A program made the position numbers and the translations under genes. From Apodemus sylvaticus (lineage: Eukaryota > Chordata > Mammalia > Rodentia > Muridae), in assembly GCF_947179515.1 (NCBI RefSeq), contig NC_067495.1, forward strand, positions 136,340,655 through 136,404,654: DNA of 64,000 nucleotides, in the 5' to 3' direction. How positions within the stretch are numbered: position 1 is the first letter of the stretch; each line of letters opens with the position of its first letter. Under the pieces are notes generated by a model. It was not told where the DNA came from and did not search any database. It was given only the letters and a program-made list of their open reading frames with translations. Positions 34,430-46,984 of this stretch are shown one piece after another.

Positions 34430-35376
34430 ACACTCCATATTTTATCTCCCCACCCCCAACCCCACCCCTGTCCAGGGTCTGCCCTTTCCACATCCCATTC
34501 CTCCTACCCAGCCCCCTGCCATCTAAACTCCCTGAGGCCTCCAGTCTCTTGAGGGTTAGTTGCACCATCTCGGAATGAACACAGACCTGTTAGTCCTCTG
34601 CTCTATGTGTGTTGGGGGCCTCATATCAGCTGATGTATGCTGCCTGTCTGGTGATCCAGTGTTTGAGTGATCTCAGGAATACAGAACAATTGAGACTGCA
34701 GGTCCTCCTAGAGGATTGCCCTTCTCCTCAGCTTCTTTCAGCCTTCTAATTCAACAACATGGGTCAGCTGCTTCTGTCCATTGGCTGGGTGAAAATATCT
34801 GCATCTTACTCTTTCAGCTACTTGTTGGGTCTTCCAGAGTGCAGTCATGTAAGATCCCGTTTTGTGAGTGTTCCATAGCCTCAGTAATAGTGTCAGGCCT
34901 TGGGACTCCCCTTGAGCTGGATCCCACTTTGGGCCTGTCCCTGGACCTAATTTTCTTCATACTCTTCTCCATTTCCATCCCTGTAATTCTTTCAGACAGG
35001 AACAATTATGGGTCAGAGTTGTGACTGTGGGATGGTCCCTCTCTCCCTCATTTGATGCCCTGTCTTTGGGCTGGAGGTGGGCTCTATAAGTTCCCTCTCC
35101 CTACTGTTGTGCATTTCATCTAAGGTCCCTTTGAGTCCTGAGTCCTGAGTCCTGAGTGTCCTGAGTCCCTTTGAGTCCTGAGTCCTGAGTCCCTTTGAGT
35201 CCTGAGTGTCTCTCACCTCCCAGTCTCTGGTGCATTCTGGAGAGTCTCCCCAACCTCCTATCTCCTGATGTTGCCTGTTTCCATTTGCCTGCTGACCCTC
35301 AGGGCTTCAAAGTGGACTGGGTAGGGGCAGGGTGGGAGGGATTCAGGGGAAGAGGGGAACCTGATCTGGTCTTGGA
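34430..35376 (-). mobile_element. Lx-type L1 3' UTR with inverted end
   Basis: 34430-35310 is collinear with 17150-17990 in minus orientation ('gtgttgggggcctcatatca', 'gagctggatcccactttggg'). At 35311 the orientation flips: 'agaggggaacctgatctggt' is the reverse complement of the sequence at about 18025-18045. This gives a 5' inversion confined to the 3' UTR polypurine region. The left edge meets 5' UTR sequence of another L1 without a visible poly(T). Confidence 0.75.
35125..35212. repeat. GAGTCCT minisatellite
   Basis: Repeated 7-base unit gagtcct, organised into a longer unit with 'ctgagtccctttgagtcct'. The related Lx copy at 17890 has a single unit, so the expansion arose in this copy. 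Confidence 0.9.
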
Positions 35377-35553
35377 AAATATTAATCTTAAAATATAGGG
35401 GAAACCGTAAAGGTTAAAAACAGCAAAATTATAGGCGAGTTAAACTTGGGAACATAAATGCACAAGTTCTAAATGAAATATTAAAAACCTAAATGAACTC
35501 AGTGATTTTGAAGAAGCCTCAGGACTTAACTGGATTCATTCCAGGAACTAATG

Positions 35554-35591
<38 letters not shown>

Positions 35592-37157
35592 ACACAGGAA
35601 AACAATCCTACTCCTTAAATGAAAAGAAGTTACTCAATTAAAATCTCCATGAATGTGTGATCTAAACATTATCAAAGTAGGATTTCTTTAACCTAGTAAG
35701 AGTTATTTATTAAAAAATGCAACAAACATCATGCTTTATAATTAAATGTTAGAAATAAGAGTCAAAAGTTAGAAAGAAAACTAATTAATTTTTTTCATTT
35801 ATTCACTATTAATTAGCACTCTCAGCTGATGAAGATAATAAAAGCTACAGACCAGAAGAACTGTAAGTAAATAAAGAAAAATTATTATTTTCATTCCCAG
35901 GTAAGATTAAAGACTAGAAGCTATCTCTGGGTGATCCAGTGCAGGAGAAGAGTTAACATTAAATAACAATAACAACAAAAGCAACCACAAATGGCTGTGG
36001 CAGCAGAAGCAGCAGCAACAACAACAACAAGGTATTCCCAAGAGGAAAAAGACTAAAGAAAAAAATATGCCACAGTCATATCCTCTCTACAAAAGAGCCA
36101 GGCACAACTGGCAATAAGCAAAAAATTAATATATCAGGTCCAAGTAGGGTCAGCAGTGGCTTCCAGGGACATGAACCCTGGAGGAATAACAAAATGTAGA
36201 GATGCAACCAGGTCATGTATCCACTGTGAGGAGACAGATCCCTACTGCAGCAAAGGCTGTGGTGACAGTCACTGTCAGTAGTGCAGGAGAAACCAAGAGT
36301 TTCCATTAGTGCCCTGGAGAGAATACCCTAAGAAAGAAGCATCTCTTGGGCAAGCAATGGCAAAGGAACCTTTGAAGTGGACTAAGGAACTTGCTGCAGC
36401 ATCACTGGTGAGCCCATCTAGTGAGCAAGGTAAACATGAGTGGCTTGTGTGTCTCCATACCAGCTTAGCCAGAGAATCCAAAGTGGAAAGACAGTAGGGA
36501 CTACGTTATAACTGCCAAGCTAAGGGTCTCAGAGTTGGAGATTCCATAGTAAGTGGAATCTGACAGAAACCCTTTGGAGCAGGAAGGACATAGTGATTTA
36601 ACTTCTTAGAAGTTGTGAGATAAGCAGCAACTCCTAACAAGTCATTTAAAACTTCTATGAAGGACAATCAAAGGAGAGAAAGTAACCAAATTTATTTCAA
36701 CTAGGAAGAAATACTAATATCTTGTAGTCAATTTCATTTCTTATTTTTATGCTTACATATTCCCAATTTTTATGACTGTCTTTTCTTTGTCTTCACCCAT
36801 TCTATATTTCTCTATCATATCTGATTTCCCCATTTTCCTATTCCCTCAGCATTTTATCACTTATTTTTAATATCTTTAGATTACAAAACTATAAACTATA
36901 TTTTCTTTTCAATTAGAACCCTAGCACCACTGCTTAATTTTATCAAGGATATAAGTGATACATGCAAACATGTTGTATACATGTTGTTAACACCAGACCT
37001 GCTGTCAGACCATTATATCTGTTACTTTAGTCAGCTTCTGCCACAAATAGTAGTCAGAAACATAAACACAAATGAAGAAAACCCTCCAGGAATATATATG
37101 TAAAGCAAAACAAACACAAAGCAGAAAATGGGGAAAAATCATCCCAATAAAAGCAAG
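35377..37157. other. Unassigned sequence with small arrays
   Basis: (CA)n at about 35555-35596, CAG/CAA triplets at about 36003-36033. The 36090-36600 stretch is moderately G+C-rich without a recognisable family; open frames of 60-76 codons there overlap on both strands. Nothing else identified. Confidence 0.45.
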
Positions 37158-37172
37158 AAAGAAATGAAGCAA

Positions 37173-37248
<76 letters not shown>

Positions 37249-37250
37249 AA
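37158..37250. repeat. (AAAG)n microsatellite
   Basis: About 20 perfect GAAA tetranucleotides, preceded by imperfect units. Confidence 0.95.
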
Positions 37251-37521
37251 CCAAGTTGCTATACTAACCCCTGAGGCTCACAGTTCCTCAATACTGCAAG
37301 CCAAAGATGAAATACCTAGTGTGCTAGAGGAAAATACTTTTTAAAGGTCCAATGAACTATAGGGCACTCAAATAACAGTTGAATGATGTACAGAAATCAA
37401 TTTAGGACATGGACAAGAATGTTTTTTAAGTGAATTAAATAGTATGTAATTGAAGGAGAAATTAAAAATCATGGAAGACGATTTGGCATGGAAATTGAGA
37501 AAAGACATACACACATACTCA

Positions 37522-37560
<39 letters not shown>

Positions 37561-37799
37561 TCACTCACTCACATTCACAAGCCTATGTGATTAAAAAGAA
37601 TTTATGAACCCAACAGAAACACTTAAAAATGAACCCAACAACTATTCAAATATAAAACAAAGCAGATAGCATCAACAATAAAGAAGAGTATAAAGAGAAA
37701 AAATTTGCAATGATACAATAATACAGTCATGTATAAATAAAAAAAAAGAACAATGATCATGACCAAAACTCCTAAGAACTTTGGATTACTTTCAAGAGA
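37251..37799. other. Unassigned sequence with (CA)n
   Basis: (CA)n at about 37530-37557 with TCAC units around it; otherwise A-rich and unassigned. Confidence 0.5.
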
Positions 37800-38246
37800 C
37801 CAGACTGTAAATGTAGCTTTTATTTCCTCAGATAAACAGACAAGATGAGAGCTCTATCAAAGCTATTTGAATACACAGCTTGGGCAGAGCCTAGAGCATT
37901 TCTTTCTCTGGTCTAACTACCCCTAGCCCTAGGCCTGGAAGCTTCTAGCCTCTGTGCAATCTAATCGTCCCAAACTAACTGATTCAGTCTGGCTTCTCTT
38001 GGTTTCTGACTGAATTGTTTCAGCTGGCCTCATGCTAACTTTGGCAATATGTTCTAATCTTCTTCTCATTCTCTGGCTTGTTCTGTCTTCACCTGTGTCA
38101 GGCTTGTTCTTTCAGCAATGTGCCTGTAAAACTGTCCCAGCAAAACTGCCATATGTACATCACCGCCCCCTCTCTCTCTGTCTCTTTCTGTCTGTGTCTT
38201 TCTCTGTCTGTGTCTCTCTCCGTCTCTCTGTCTCTCTGTCTCTCTT

Positions 38247-38322
<76 letters not shown>

Positions 38323-38690
38323 ATCATCATCTCTTTCCTGTGCTGTCTTGCGTGAGTAGGGTATATCCTATCTCTGACTTATTCTGTCAGATCTTTCTCT
38401 AATTTGTCACGTTGTCTACCCCTTGAATACACGTTACTTTCAAACCTGGCTGCTTCCTTCTACAGACTACCCTTACTTTCATTGTTAGGTATTAAAGGTG
38501 TGTGCTAAGGGTGTGTCTGCATTCCAGTCAGATGATACTGTTATCCAGGGTATTTCTGTATCCCAGCTGGATCATATATACCTAGAAGGTCTTTTGATGT
38601 GTTCCCTTGCCAGATCAGCCGAAAGAGCTGGATTAAACTTCCTCTACACCAAATCAAAGATTCCAAAGAAAAGGAAAAGTTGAAACAAAG
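37800..38690 (+). repeat. Possible LTR-like or composite rodent repeat with (CT)n
   Basis: Distinctive non-L1 sequence ('ctaggcctggaagcttctag', 'ctggcttctcttggtttctg') surrounds a long imperfect (CT)n/(CTGT)n tract at about 38168-38322. It is followed by 'attaaaggtgtgtgctaagg'. The layout resembles pyrimidine-rich rodent LTRs, but I cannot assign a family or define termini. Confidence 0.3.
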
Positions 38691-38869
38691 TAAATAAATG
38701 AATTTAATATACCAAATACATAGAGTAAATGACAATGTCACATAATCATATGAACTCATGCAGAAATAACCTTTGACAAACTACAAATATCATCTTGTAT
38801 AAAATTACTGTATAAACATGATCCTATATGAAGAGACCACAAAACTTCAGGAAAATAATTGAAATCAAA

Positions 38870-39060
38870 TTGGTGTGCATGGTGGCACATGCACAGAACT
38901 CCTTCATTTGAAAAAATAGAGACAGGAGGATCAAAAGATCAAGTTTATCCTCATGAACATAGGAAGGTCTAGGCTGGTCTAAGATACATGAGACCTTGCT
39001 TAATTACACACACATACACACCACCACCAGTACCACCACCACCACCAGCACCACCACTCC
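38870..39060 (+). mobile_element. B1-like SINE with CA/CCA tail
   Basis: 'ggtgtgcatggtggcacatg', 'agagacaggaggatcaaaag' and 'ctggtctaagatacatgaga' match B1 segments in order. The tail is (CA) followed by ACC triplets. Confidence 0.65.
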
Positions 39061-39765
39061 TTCCTCTGTGATAAATACTTTCAGCAAAGTGATAGCTCAT
39101 AAGTCAAATATATGAAAATAAGAAACTTTACTATTTATCTATAATCAAATAGTGGATGTCTTAGGAAAATCATTGAATTTAAATTATATTTTAGAAACAC
39201 ATACAAATAGAACTGAGAAAAATTTTACAAGTGAAGTCACTCAGACTCAGAAAGATAAACACAATATGTTCTGTTTCATATGTAGATTCTAGTTTCAAAT
39301 CTTTTGTTATGTATGTTCAACCTGGAGTACAAGTACAAGCCAGGAAAGTCAAAACGGGCCATTGGAGTTAGATTCCTGAAAGCAAAGTGTATAGTAAAAA
39401 TATAAGACAAAAATGAACCTAGAGAGGGGGAATACTGGAAGCAAAAAGGCTTCCAGTCATGCATATAGTGGGCATGAAGAATGGCAAATAAGATATTGTC
39501 AGACAGCTTTACCAAAATGAAGGGTACAGGAAAAAGCTATATGGAAAGACAATATTCCTATGTAAGACAAAAAAAAATTCAATTTTAGGTGAAAAAAGAA
39601 CGCAGGTGACTTGAAAGGAGAGGAAGATATAATCAATGTTAAAGGTTTAAGTGGTGTTTGGAGCTATAGGGAGGGAATAAAAGGGGGAGGAGTAGTTTAA
39701 CCCAAACTAAAGATGTATCAAGAAGCCTTATGAAAATTCAGGTAATTCACCACTATGTGTAAGTG
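39061..39765. other. Unassigned sequence
   Basis: Nothing recognised. Confidence 0.45.
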
Positions 39766-39855
39766 TGGTGTGTGTGTGTGTGTGTGTGTCTGTGTCTGTC
39801 TGTGTCTGTGTCTGTGTCTGTGTCTATGTCTGTATGTGTGTCTGTGTATGTGTAT
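39766..39855. repeat. (TG)n-(TCTGTG)n microsatellite
   Basis: TG dinucleotides to about 39789, then hexanucleotide TCTGTG-like units with TATG variants. Confidence 0.95.
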
Positions 39856-39894
39856 AATTTAAAAGGGAGTTCAAACAAAAGTTCTCAGCATGTC

Positions 39895-40925
39895 TCTTGT
39901 ACTAATAGATGAAAATTTCAGTGTCAGGCATGGGATACTTCCCTGAGTTTCTGGTTCCCGAAGACACCCAAACAATACAATGGTAAGAACCTATTGCTGA
40001 AGATGCTATTAAGTTTGAACACAAGACATGGAAAAACCAATGTCAAACAGACCAGGAAGCACTCTTGGTTAGCTTGCATAGTGCCATAAAACATTATGCA
40101 GGCTTCTGGGGGAGAAAAGACATAAATGATCATGCCTATCATTAAACTCTGCATGCTATTACATACTTACCTTTGTAAAGATGTGCTTACTAGTACAATA
40201 ATGTTATGACAGTTATGGGGACAGCTAACCACTTACTTATTAGACATGAGGGTAACTCCATAAGCCTATGGGTAAAGAGGCCATAGATTCTAGCGGGAAC
40301 CTATTATTGCTATATTGCTAAATGTGCATGATGTAAAACTTCCTTGTACATATTTATGTTTATATTCATAGATTTGTGCTATTCCCAATTTTGGTAACAG
40401 AAGTTTCATATTGCAGTGGGGAGTGGTTTATGCAAAGGCCCATAACTAGTCAACATTCTTAGCTGTGGATGGATCTTTTTATATTGAACTCTCCCCATCA
40501 AAGGTTCAGGAAGGTTTACAAGAGGACCCAGAGTATAAGAGTAAGAGGCTGGAGAGAAGAGCAGTAAAATGCTGACTTCTGGACATGAGCTAGTTGCTGC
40601 CTATATAAACTCACAGAAGATGAAACAAGTGAAATTTCCAGCATGTGCTGGGAAGGGGTTTCTAAGACCCCACACTTATCAGAGGAGCTATTAGAAGCTG
40701 AAGGCTACGGAGCAAGGAAGAGTCACTCTCTTTTGGGAATGAAGTTTACTTATGTCTCAGTGGCTGGACACACAGCCACATGATGTAGACAGCACTAATT
40801 GGAATCAGGTAGTTATTAAAAGGACACAGAGCTGAGGTGGGAGATAGAAGTTGTTAGAGTGAGTTGGGTCATAAGTTCACACCTCACCCAGAGAAGCTAT
40901 AGACACCTGAAGGGTCTTTCTTGGC
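39895..40925 (+). mobile_element. Old L1 3' UTR (Lx-type), plus strand
   Basis: 'gatgctattaagtttgaaca', 'aggaagcactcttggttagc', 'aatgctgacttctggacatg' and 'cagcactaattggaatcag' recur in old murid L1 3' UTRs. Near the end is 'agttattaaaaggacacaga'. No ORF2 remains and no TSD was found. Confidence 0.6.
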
Positions 40926-40930
40926 TGTAT

Positions 40931-41328
40931 TGGCTGGTTTTGTGTGTCAACTTGATACAAATTAGAGTCATCAGAGAATAAGAAGCCTCAGTTGAAAAAA
41001 ATGGCTCCATGATATCTAGCTGTAAGATATTTTTTTAATTAGACATTGATGGGGGAGGGCCCAACCAATTGTTGGTGGGGTCATCATGGGCTGGTGGTCC
41101 TGGGGTCTATGAGAATGTAGGCTGAACAGGCCATGGGAAGCAAGCCAGTAAGCAGGATCCCTCCAGAGCCTCTACATCAGCTCCTGTCTCCAGGTTCCTG
41201 CCCTCTTTGAATTCTTGACTTCCTTTAATAATGGACTACGTTCTAGAAGTAAGAAAAATAAAGCTTTTCCCTCACACCTTTCTTTTTCGTCATGGCATTT
41301 TGTAGCACCAATAGAAGCCCTAAGACAG
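40931..41328 (-). repeat. Murid medium-length repeat, copy 4
   Basis: Reverse orientation of the family at 1478 and 8367: 'tggctggttttgtgtgtcaa', 'gaagcaagccagtaagcagg', 'catcagctcctgtctccagg', ending 'atagaagccctaagaca'. An alternative segment inside fits a sister subfamily. It directly follows the L1 3' UTR. Confidence 0.7.
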
Positions 41329-41469
41329 TGGTATAGCCTCCACTCAAGCAAAATAAGCTTTTACCCATGTTCACACAGGTAACCCCAATTAAATGAAGTG
41401 TATCCCTCTAAAAGACATGAAAGTTAGAAAGAGACCTGAGAAGAAAAGATTTGGTGAGTCTATGAACAA

Positions 41470-41509
<40 letters not shown>

Positions 41510-41650
41510 ACATGTGCACATTCACACATACAGGCACACATACACACATATGTGTGCATAAAATTGTAGAAGAATGAATATTTCAGAATTTAAAGAGACA
41601 GCTCACATTTTTATGGAGATATTATGTTTAATATATATTAATTATATTTA

Positions 41651-41708
<58 letters not shown>

Positions 41709-41799
41709 GGGATACTGCTATAGGTCATGAAATTAGCAAGGGGACCATGAGAAAAAGGACTAGCGATTAAGAGAGGGTAGAAAAGAGAAACAAAAACAA
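41329..41799. repeat. Spacer with (CA)n and (TA)n
   Basis: (CA)n at about 41473-41503 with further CACA runs, and (TA)n at about 41648-41705. The rest is unassigned. Confidence 0.85.
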
Positions 41800-42030
41800 G
41801 TGATGGGAAGATGGCTCAGTGGGTAAAAGGGTTTGCTACACAAGTATCAGGATTGAGTTAAAGTCCCAACTAAGCTTTGAAAAGTTGTGTGCTGTGGTCT
41901 ATGTCTGTAATCACGGTGCCAGAGAGAGGGAGACACAGAGTTACTGGTGCTTGTTATTCGGTCAGCCTAGCCAAATTAGTGAGTTTGAGGTTCAGTGAGA
42001 CTCTGCATCAAAATATGAGGTAGAGAAGTG
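41800..42030 (+). mobile_element. B4-type SINE, nearly full length
   Basis: Starts 'gatgggaagatggctcagtg' (tRNA-derived A box). Then 'gtgtgctgtggtctatgtct' and 'ggtcagcctagccaaattag', ending with 'tctgcatcaaaatatgagg'. Block order matches B4. Confidence 0.8.
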
Positions 42031-42249
42031 ATTGGGGGGAAATATCTGACATCACTAGAAAATTGAAAGAAAGGGAAATTGAATGTTTATAACATGAAAG
42101 CAGAAGAGGGTTACTAGGAGAAATGGATGAGGGCTATAAAGAGCAAGGCCACAGGGCATGGGGAGGGCAGGAGGAGAGAGAGTGGATAAGTACAAAATAT
42201 ATTCAATAGTGCCATAGTGAAATGTATGCGCCCTTAACTAATCAAAATA

Positions 42250-42373
42250 GAAAAATGGCAGGCCTGTCTTTAATCTCCATGCTTGGGAAGCAGATGTAGT
42301 GGTCGAAGGCTGGTATACCTCTTCATAGTGAGTTTCAGGCATGCCCAAACTATATTGTGAGACCTTGTCCTAA
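42250..42373 (+). mobile_element. B1-like SINE
   Basis: 'ctttaatctccatgcttggg', 'catagtgagtttcaggcatg' and 'gtgagaccttgtcctaaaa' are B1 landmarks. Confidence 0.7.
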
Positions 42374-42433
42374 AAAAGAAAAGAAAAGAAAAGAAAAGAA
42401 AAGAAAAGAAAAGAAAAGAAAAGAAAAGAAAAA
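42374..42433. repeat. (AAAAG)n microsatellite from a SINE tail
   Basis: About 11 perfect AAAAG units attached to the preceding B1, consistent with growth from its poly(A). Confidence 0.95.
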
Positions 42434-43607
42434 ACTATAAAGCTTCCATTGCTTTACTAATAATGGATTACTAATAATTGTTATCTGGCCAAGAAAATCT
42501 GAAAATTAATTGCCAAAAGTAATATCATTTCTCAACAAGATTTGAGATTCACACATACAAATAGGTATATCCATCAGCCCAATTAAAAATCAAAGAATAT
42601 ACAAATGAATAAATGACATAAAAATCCTCAGGGCTTTCCAACTGCCAAGCCCTGGGGTCAAAGTCCAGCCCTGAAGAAAAAAGTATTGTCAAATATTGTG
42701 GATGACCTTTAAAGATGATCTAAAAAAAAATGGAATGTTTATAATTAGACAAAAGAAAGTCATAGCATCTATGTTTCACAAGGTTATGTATAAATAAATA
42801 CAGAATGAACCTAGCAGCACTATAGCTCATTTCTCATAGAATTTCACCACCTAATATCAGAATTCAGAATACATTTAATTTTCAAATGGCAGTGATTTCA
42901 CATTATCGTTACCTGATTTTCTGTCTCAGTTCTCTTTGATCAGACATGTCGAATGTATGTTCCTGCCAGTTGTATTTCCCATTTACTGCCAAGATGTCTT
43001 GCTTGGTGTTTTCCATACCTCCATGCACACCTGTGGGACAGCACTTGGCAGCATTTGTTCATATATTTTCATTCTGGGTAGCAGATGTCTTCGCATTTGA
43101 TGGAAAGCGTGTTTAGTCCTGATTTCATTTTTTCATTGGTTGATTTGAAATCATCTTTTAAGAAGACAGAGCCAGTCATCTCTTTACTTCAGTCATTGCC
43201 AAGTTATTCTTATACTGTAAACAAGTTTTAAGGAAAATGTGCCACTTCACACATTTTCAAGTTAACATTTTGTCATCTGTGTAAATATATACAAATAATT
43301 TTCTACATATTTTAATGGAGTGGCAAAATATTTCTTAATATTTCTAATTTACTCCTAACATACTCCCTGCTTTGCACTGACTTCATACTACCATCTTATT
43401 TCCTCCTTAGAATTTTTTATTTGGTAATGTATTTATTCTCGAATATTTATTTATATCCAAATACATATGCAAACTAAAATTAATAAAAATTTTTGCATGG
43501 AAGCATGTCTCTGTGTTACAATTTTTCTTCTATATTATATATTGTCTACCACTGCACAACTAAAATCATTATAAATGAGTTACATATGGTTGTATAACTG
43601 TTGTGAG
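42434..43607. other. Unassigned sequence
   Basis: No recognised element. Confidence 0.45.
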
Positions 43608-43800
43608 ACCTGGACAAGAAGGTGGCTCAGTGGTTACGAGCAGATACTGTTCTTATAGAAGACCTGCCTTTGGTTCCCAACAGGTGTATGAGGAAGCTGA
43701 TAACTATTTGTAACTCCAGGGGCTTTGATACTCTCTCCAGAATTCCAAAGATATCTGCATTCACATGCACTTAACCCCCCCTAAAAAAAACTGAATAAAA
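43608..43800 (+). mobile_element. B3/B2-type SINE, plus strand
   Basis: 'aaggtggctcagtggttacg' (A box), 'gacctgcctttggttcccaa' (B box region), 'taactccaggggctttgata' and an A-rich tail with 'ctgaataaaaacc'. Confidence 0.75.
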
Positions 43801-45054
43801 ACCAAAAGCTTACATTTAAAGAACTCTTAAAATGCTATGAGACATAAAAGTAAAATATTGCAAATTAATTTCTTTTCTCCCTTTATTTGATTATTTATTC
43901 CATGGGGGACATTGACATTGACAAGACCCCTTCAAGTTGGGGCACATGTTGCGGCTTATTAGAAGGTAGGGGTTTGTGACCTAAAAGTAGAATACATAGT
44001 TATGCTCAGTAAGAACATAGGGTTACCATTAGTTGCTGGCAGACACACAACCAAGGGAAGTGCCAGATATTATGTAACAAATTAATTTCTTAATGTATTG
44101 GGTGAGGGTAGAGATCCATTTATTATGTATTGTAAGGAAGAGGATTCCTAGAAAGAAGTCTATATAGACTGATGGACTGATGAGAACTTCAGTGATTATG
44201 GAGAGATTGGAATGCTGCTAACCAAATCTAACCAAAGTTTCATCTAGGCTATCTTTAGCTACCTAGTGAACCATTCCTAGGCCACCTCTGTAACAAATGA
44301 ACAGATAAAAACCTTGGAACATATTAATAAAACCCTCATTTTCACCAATGGCAGAACTAATAATGCTATTAGATAATGTCTGAAGTCTATAGTTAAAATT
44401 CCTCTCTCTGCTATAACCATCCACTTAATAGTTTCTACCAATGAACTTTTTAAATGCCTTGATTTACATCTTTTCTTTCTGTTACTGTAAAAATTCAAAC
44501 GAACTGCTACCACAGTGGGACATAGAATCTGACATAAAATAACTCCATGTTCCTGGGCCATAGTCACTTAAATTAGGCTCCAGAGTAAAATCTTACTCCA
44601 TTTGAGGTTGAAGCTGTGTTTTTGCACTGACAGTATCTCAGAATAAACAGTACTTTCAACAGAATACGATTTTTGACCGTATGAGATAGAATATACTGTT
44701 AAATTTCTTAACGCATTTTAGACAAAGAAGAACTGGGAAGATTTGGTCACATAAATAAGTACTAGAAAGAATCTGTATGTAATACTTCCAATCCCTTTCT
44801 TGAATTCCTATGTTATATGCCAAAATACATTAGAAACCTATCAGAAAGTAGGTATTTTGGGCATGTATATTATAGAAGACACGGTGGAGGGCTCCTCAAA
44901 GACAATTAAAAATTAAATTTTTATATCATCTAACAATCCTAATATGGCAAGAAATTGTTTGTTGGAAGAAGTAGTGAAATATAAATTACACACATTTAAA
45001 AGACATAAAATCCATATGGTAAAGAGCCCTTGCACTCCCGTGTTCTTTACAGAC
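43801..45054. other. Unassigned sequence
   Basis: No confident element. Parts of 44080-44560 have the look of decayed L1 3' UTR but no collinear blocks could be confirmed. A 96-codon minus-strand frame (44277-44567) has no recognisable features. Confidence 0.4.
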
Positions 45055-45490
45055 CCAGACTATGAAATGAAGACACAAGACCCAATCTGAAATGAAGAAT
45101 GCCCGTCACTTGACAGGATGGATAAAGAAAATGTGATAGATATTCACAATGGAATATTTTTTCAAGTTTTAAAAGAAGGAAATTTTGTTCTTTCTGAGCA
45201 CATGGATGCACCTGGTGGACATAATGTTCAGTGAAACAAAGAAGATTAATACTAGGGGATCTCACTAATGTTTGGAGTATAAAAAATTTGTCATAGAAAC
45301 AGAATGTAAAATTGTATTTACCAGGAGCTACTGTTCAAATATCTGGATGAAACTCTCCTCTCTGCCACCTTTTAGCTGGAAACCAGGATACAAAATTCAA
45401 GCTAGACGAAGGGATAAGTTTTGGTCATTTTGGACATTATACTGACTAAAATCAATAAATTGTTTATCTGAAAATTGCTGAGAGAACAGG
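45055..45490 (+). mobile_element. Ancient L1M 3' end, plus strand
   Basis: 'acaatggaatattttttcaa', 'cacatggatgcacctggtgg', 'acataatgttcagtgaaaca' and 'ggatctcactaatgtttgg' follow the L1M ORF2 end and 3' UTR, then 'aaattgtatttaccaggagc'. Old, shared mammalian L1. Confidence 0.65.
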
Positions 45491-46044
45491 TTTTAGGTTT
45501 TAATTATTACAAGAAACTGAAAGGGGATATTAATTCAAAATAGGCAATGGCTAGACAAAGCTAAATTAATTAAATTATATTTAATAAACTGTCAGTGGGG
45601 CATGCTATCTATCACAGCCAATGCATAGGACAAGACTGTGAACATGATACAGGGTCAATTTGCAGAGGTACATTCATTCCAATTTTAAAGTCGCAATTTT
45701 ACTATACTGTGATAAAGTCAAAAGTTTCTGAGATGTAATTAATTAAAAATGAAAGCAAAGTATTACTATTATTACTTTGGAATATGCCAATAGAGAGGTC
45801 TGTGTTAATTTTCTCTATATTTTGTATTTATATGCTATCTCATTTAAATCATCTTACCTGCAACTTGTCAGTGATTTGTACAACCTCAGAAGGATAGCTT
45901 CCTCAAGTCTGGCATGGTAAAAGCCCATTTCATTGTTTATTACATTGAATTTTTTTTCTAGCATTCAATTATGTTGACATCTTAGATTTCACTGTGAAGT
46001 TCAAAATGCCATGTTTGGCCAAACAAGTAAAAATCCATAGACCA
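45491..46044. other. Unassigned sequence
   Basis: Nothing recognised; the L1M 3' UTR may extend somewhat into it. Confidence 0.4.
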
Positions 46045-46690
46045 GGTCACCTCTCGGGCCTTATCAGAGAAGCATCTTCTTGAAGGTGATGGGCATGATC
46101 ATGGAGACACTCAATGGGACAATAAGCAGTGAATTGAGAGACTGTAAAGTGGTCAGCCCTAAATGGGATGTCTATATATACCACCCCCACCCAGGTTTCA
46201 GAGAACTTCAAGGAAAGGGAGTCAGAAAGATAGGAAGAGTCACAGGGAGTTGATGACTTCAAAGAAGCATTGTTTTACTGACACAGCAGGGCAGAGATAC
46301 CCATTAATTCATAGTGATTCTGATAGCATGTGCAAGAGATGTTCAAGCTCAGGCCAGATAAACTCACAACTTTGAGCTAGGGAAGTGGGCATGAAATCCC
46401 ACCATGAGCTGAGGAGTTATCAACATTTGATAGTTTCGGAGAAAGAGGGAATTAGTCTTCTATTTATATATATAACACGATCCCTCATAGGTTCAACACA
46501 CTCTGGAGCAGGCCCCTCCCCAAAGACTAGCTATGCAAAACAAGCTGTACTCAGTGGGATAAAAGAAGAAAACTCCAAGTTGGGTAGGTAGGATTTGAGA
46601 GTGGTTATAAGAGTTGAGTGAAAAGGTAGCGATTATGTTCAAAATGCATTATATGAAATTCTCAAAGAATGAATAAAAATATTTTTAAGT
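46045..46690 (+). mobile_element. Old L1 3' UTR (Lx-type), plus strand
   Basis: 'atcagagaagcatcttcttg', 'gtggtcagccctaaatggga', 'gacacagcagggcagagata' and 'aatgcattatatgaaattct' occur in order. It terminates with 'caaagaatgaataaaaat', a normal L1 end with a polyadenylation-like AATAAA. Confidence 0.7.
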
Positions 46691-46691
46691 C

Positions 46692-46818
46692 CATGATCAT
46701 GTGTGATAGCACATGACTTTAGACCTAGCACTCAGGAAGCACATCCATCTCCATCAGTTCTAAACCAGGCAAGTCTACATAGTGAGTTCCAAGATAGCCA
46801 GAATTACAAATGGGTGAG
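46692..46818 (+). mobile_element. B1-like SINE, diverged
   Basis: 'catgtgtgatagcacatgac', 'ctagcactcaggaagca' and 'acatagtgagttccaagata' match B1, placed directly at the end of the L1 tail. Confidence 0.65.
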
Positions 46819-46841
46819 GACAATTTGATAGCTAGTTGATA

Positions 46842-46881
46842 ATAGATATAGATAGATAGATAAATAGGTAGATAAATAGAT

Positions 46882-46931
<50 letters not shown>
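46842..46931. repeat. (TAGA)n microsatellite
   Basis: About 20 TAGA units, perfect from about 46880. Minus-strand translation gives repeated IYLS, an artefact. Confidence 0.95.
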
Positions 46932-46932
<1 letters not shown>

Positions 46933-46984
46933 CTAATAAAGAACAGGCAGATAATATGGAGTCTGGCTACATTTGAAAGACTCA

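Noticed and set aside
36090..36500. Processed pseudogene in the moderately G+C-rich stretch
   Set aside because: No recognisable protein in any frame, no poly(A) and no TSD seen.
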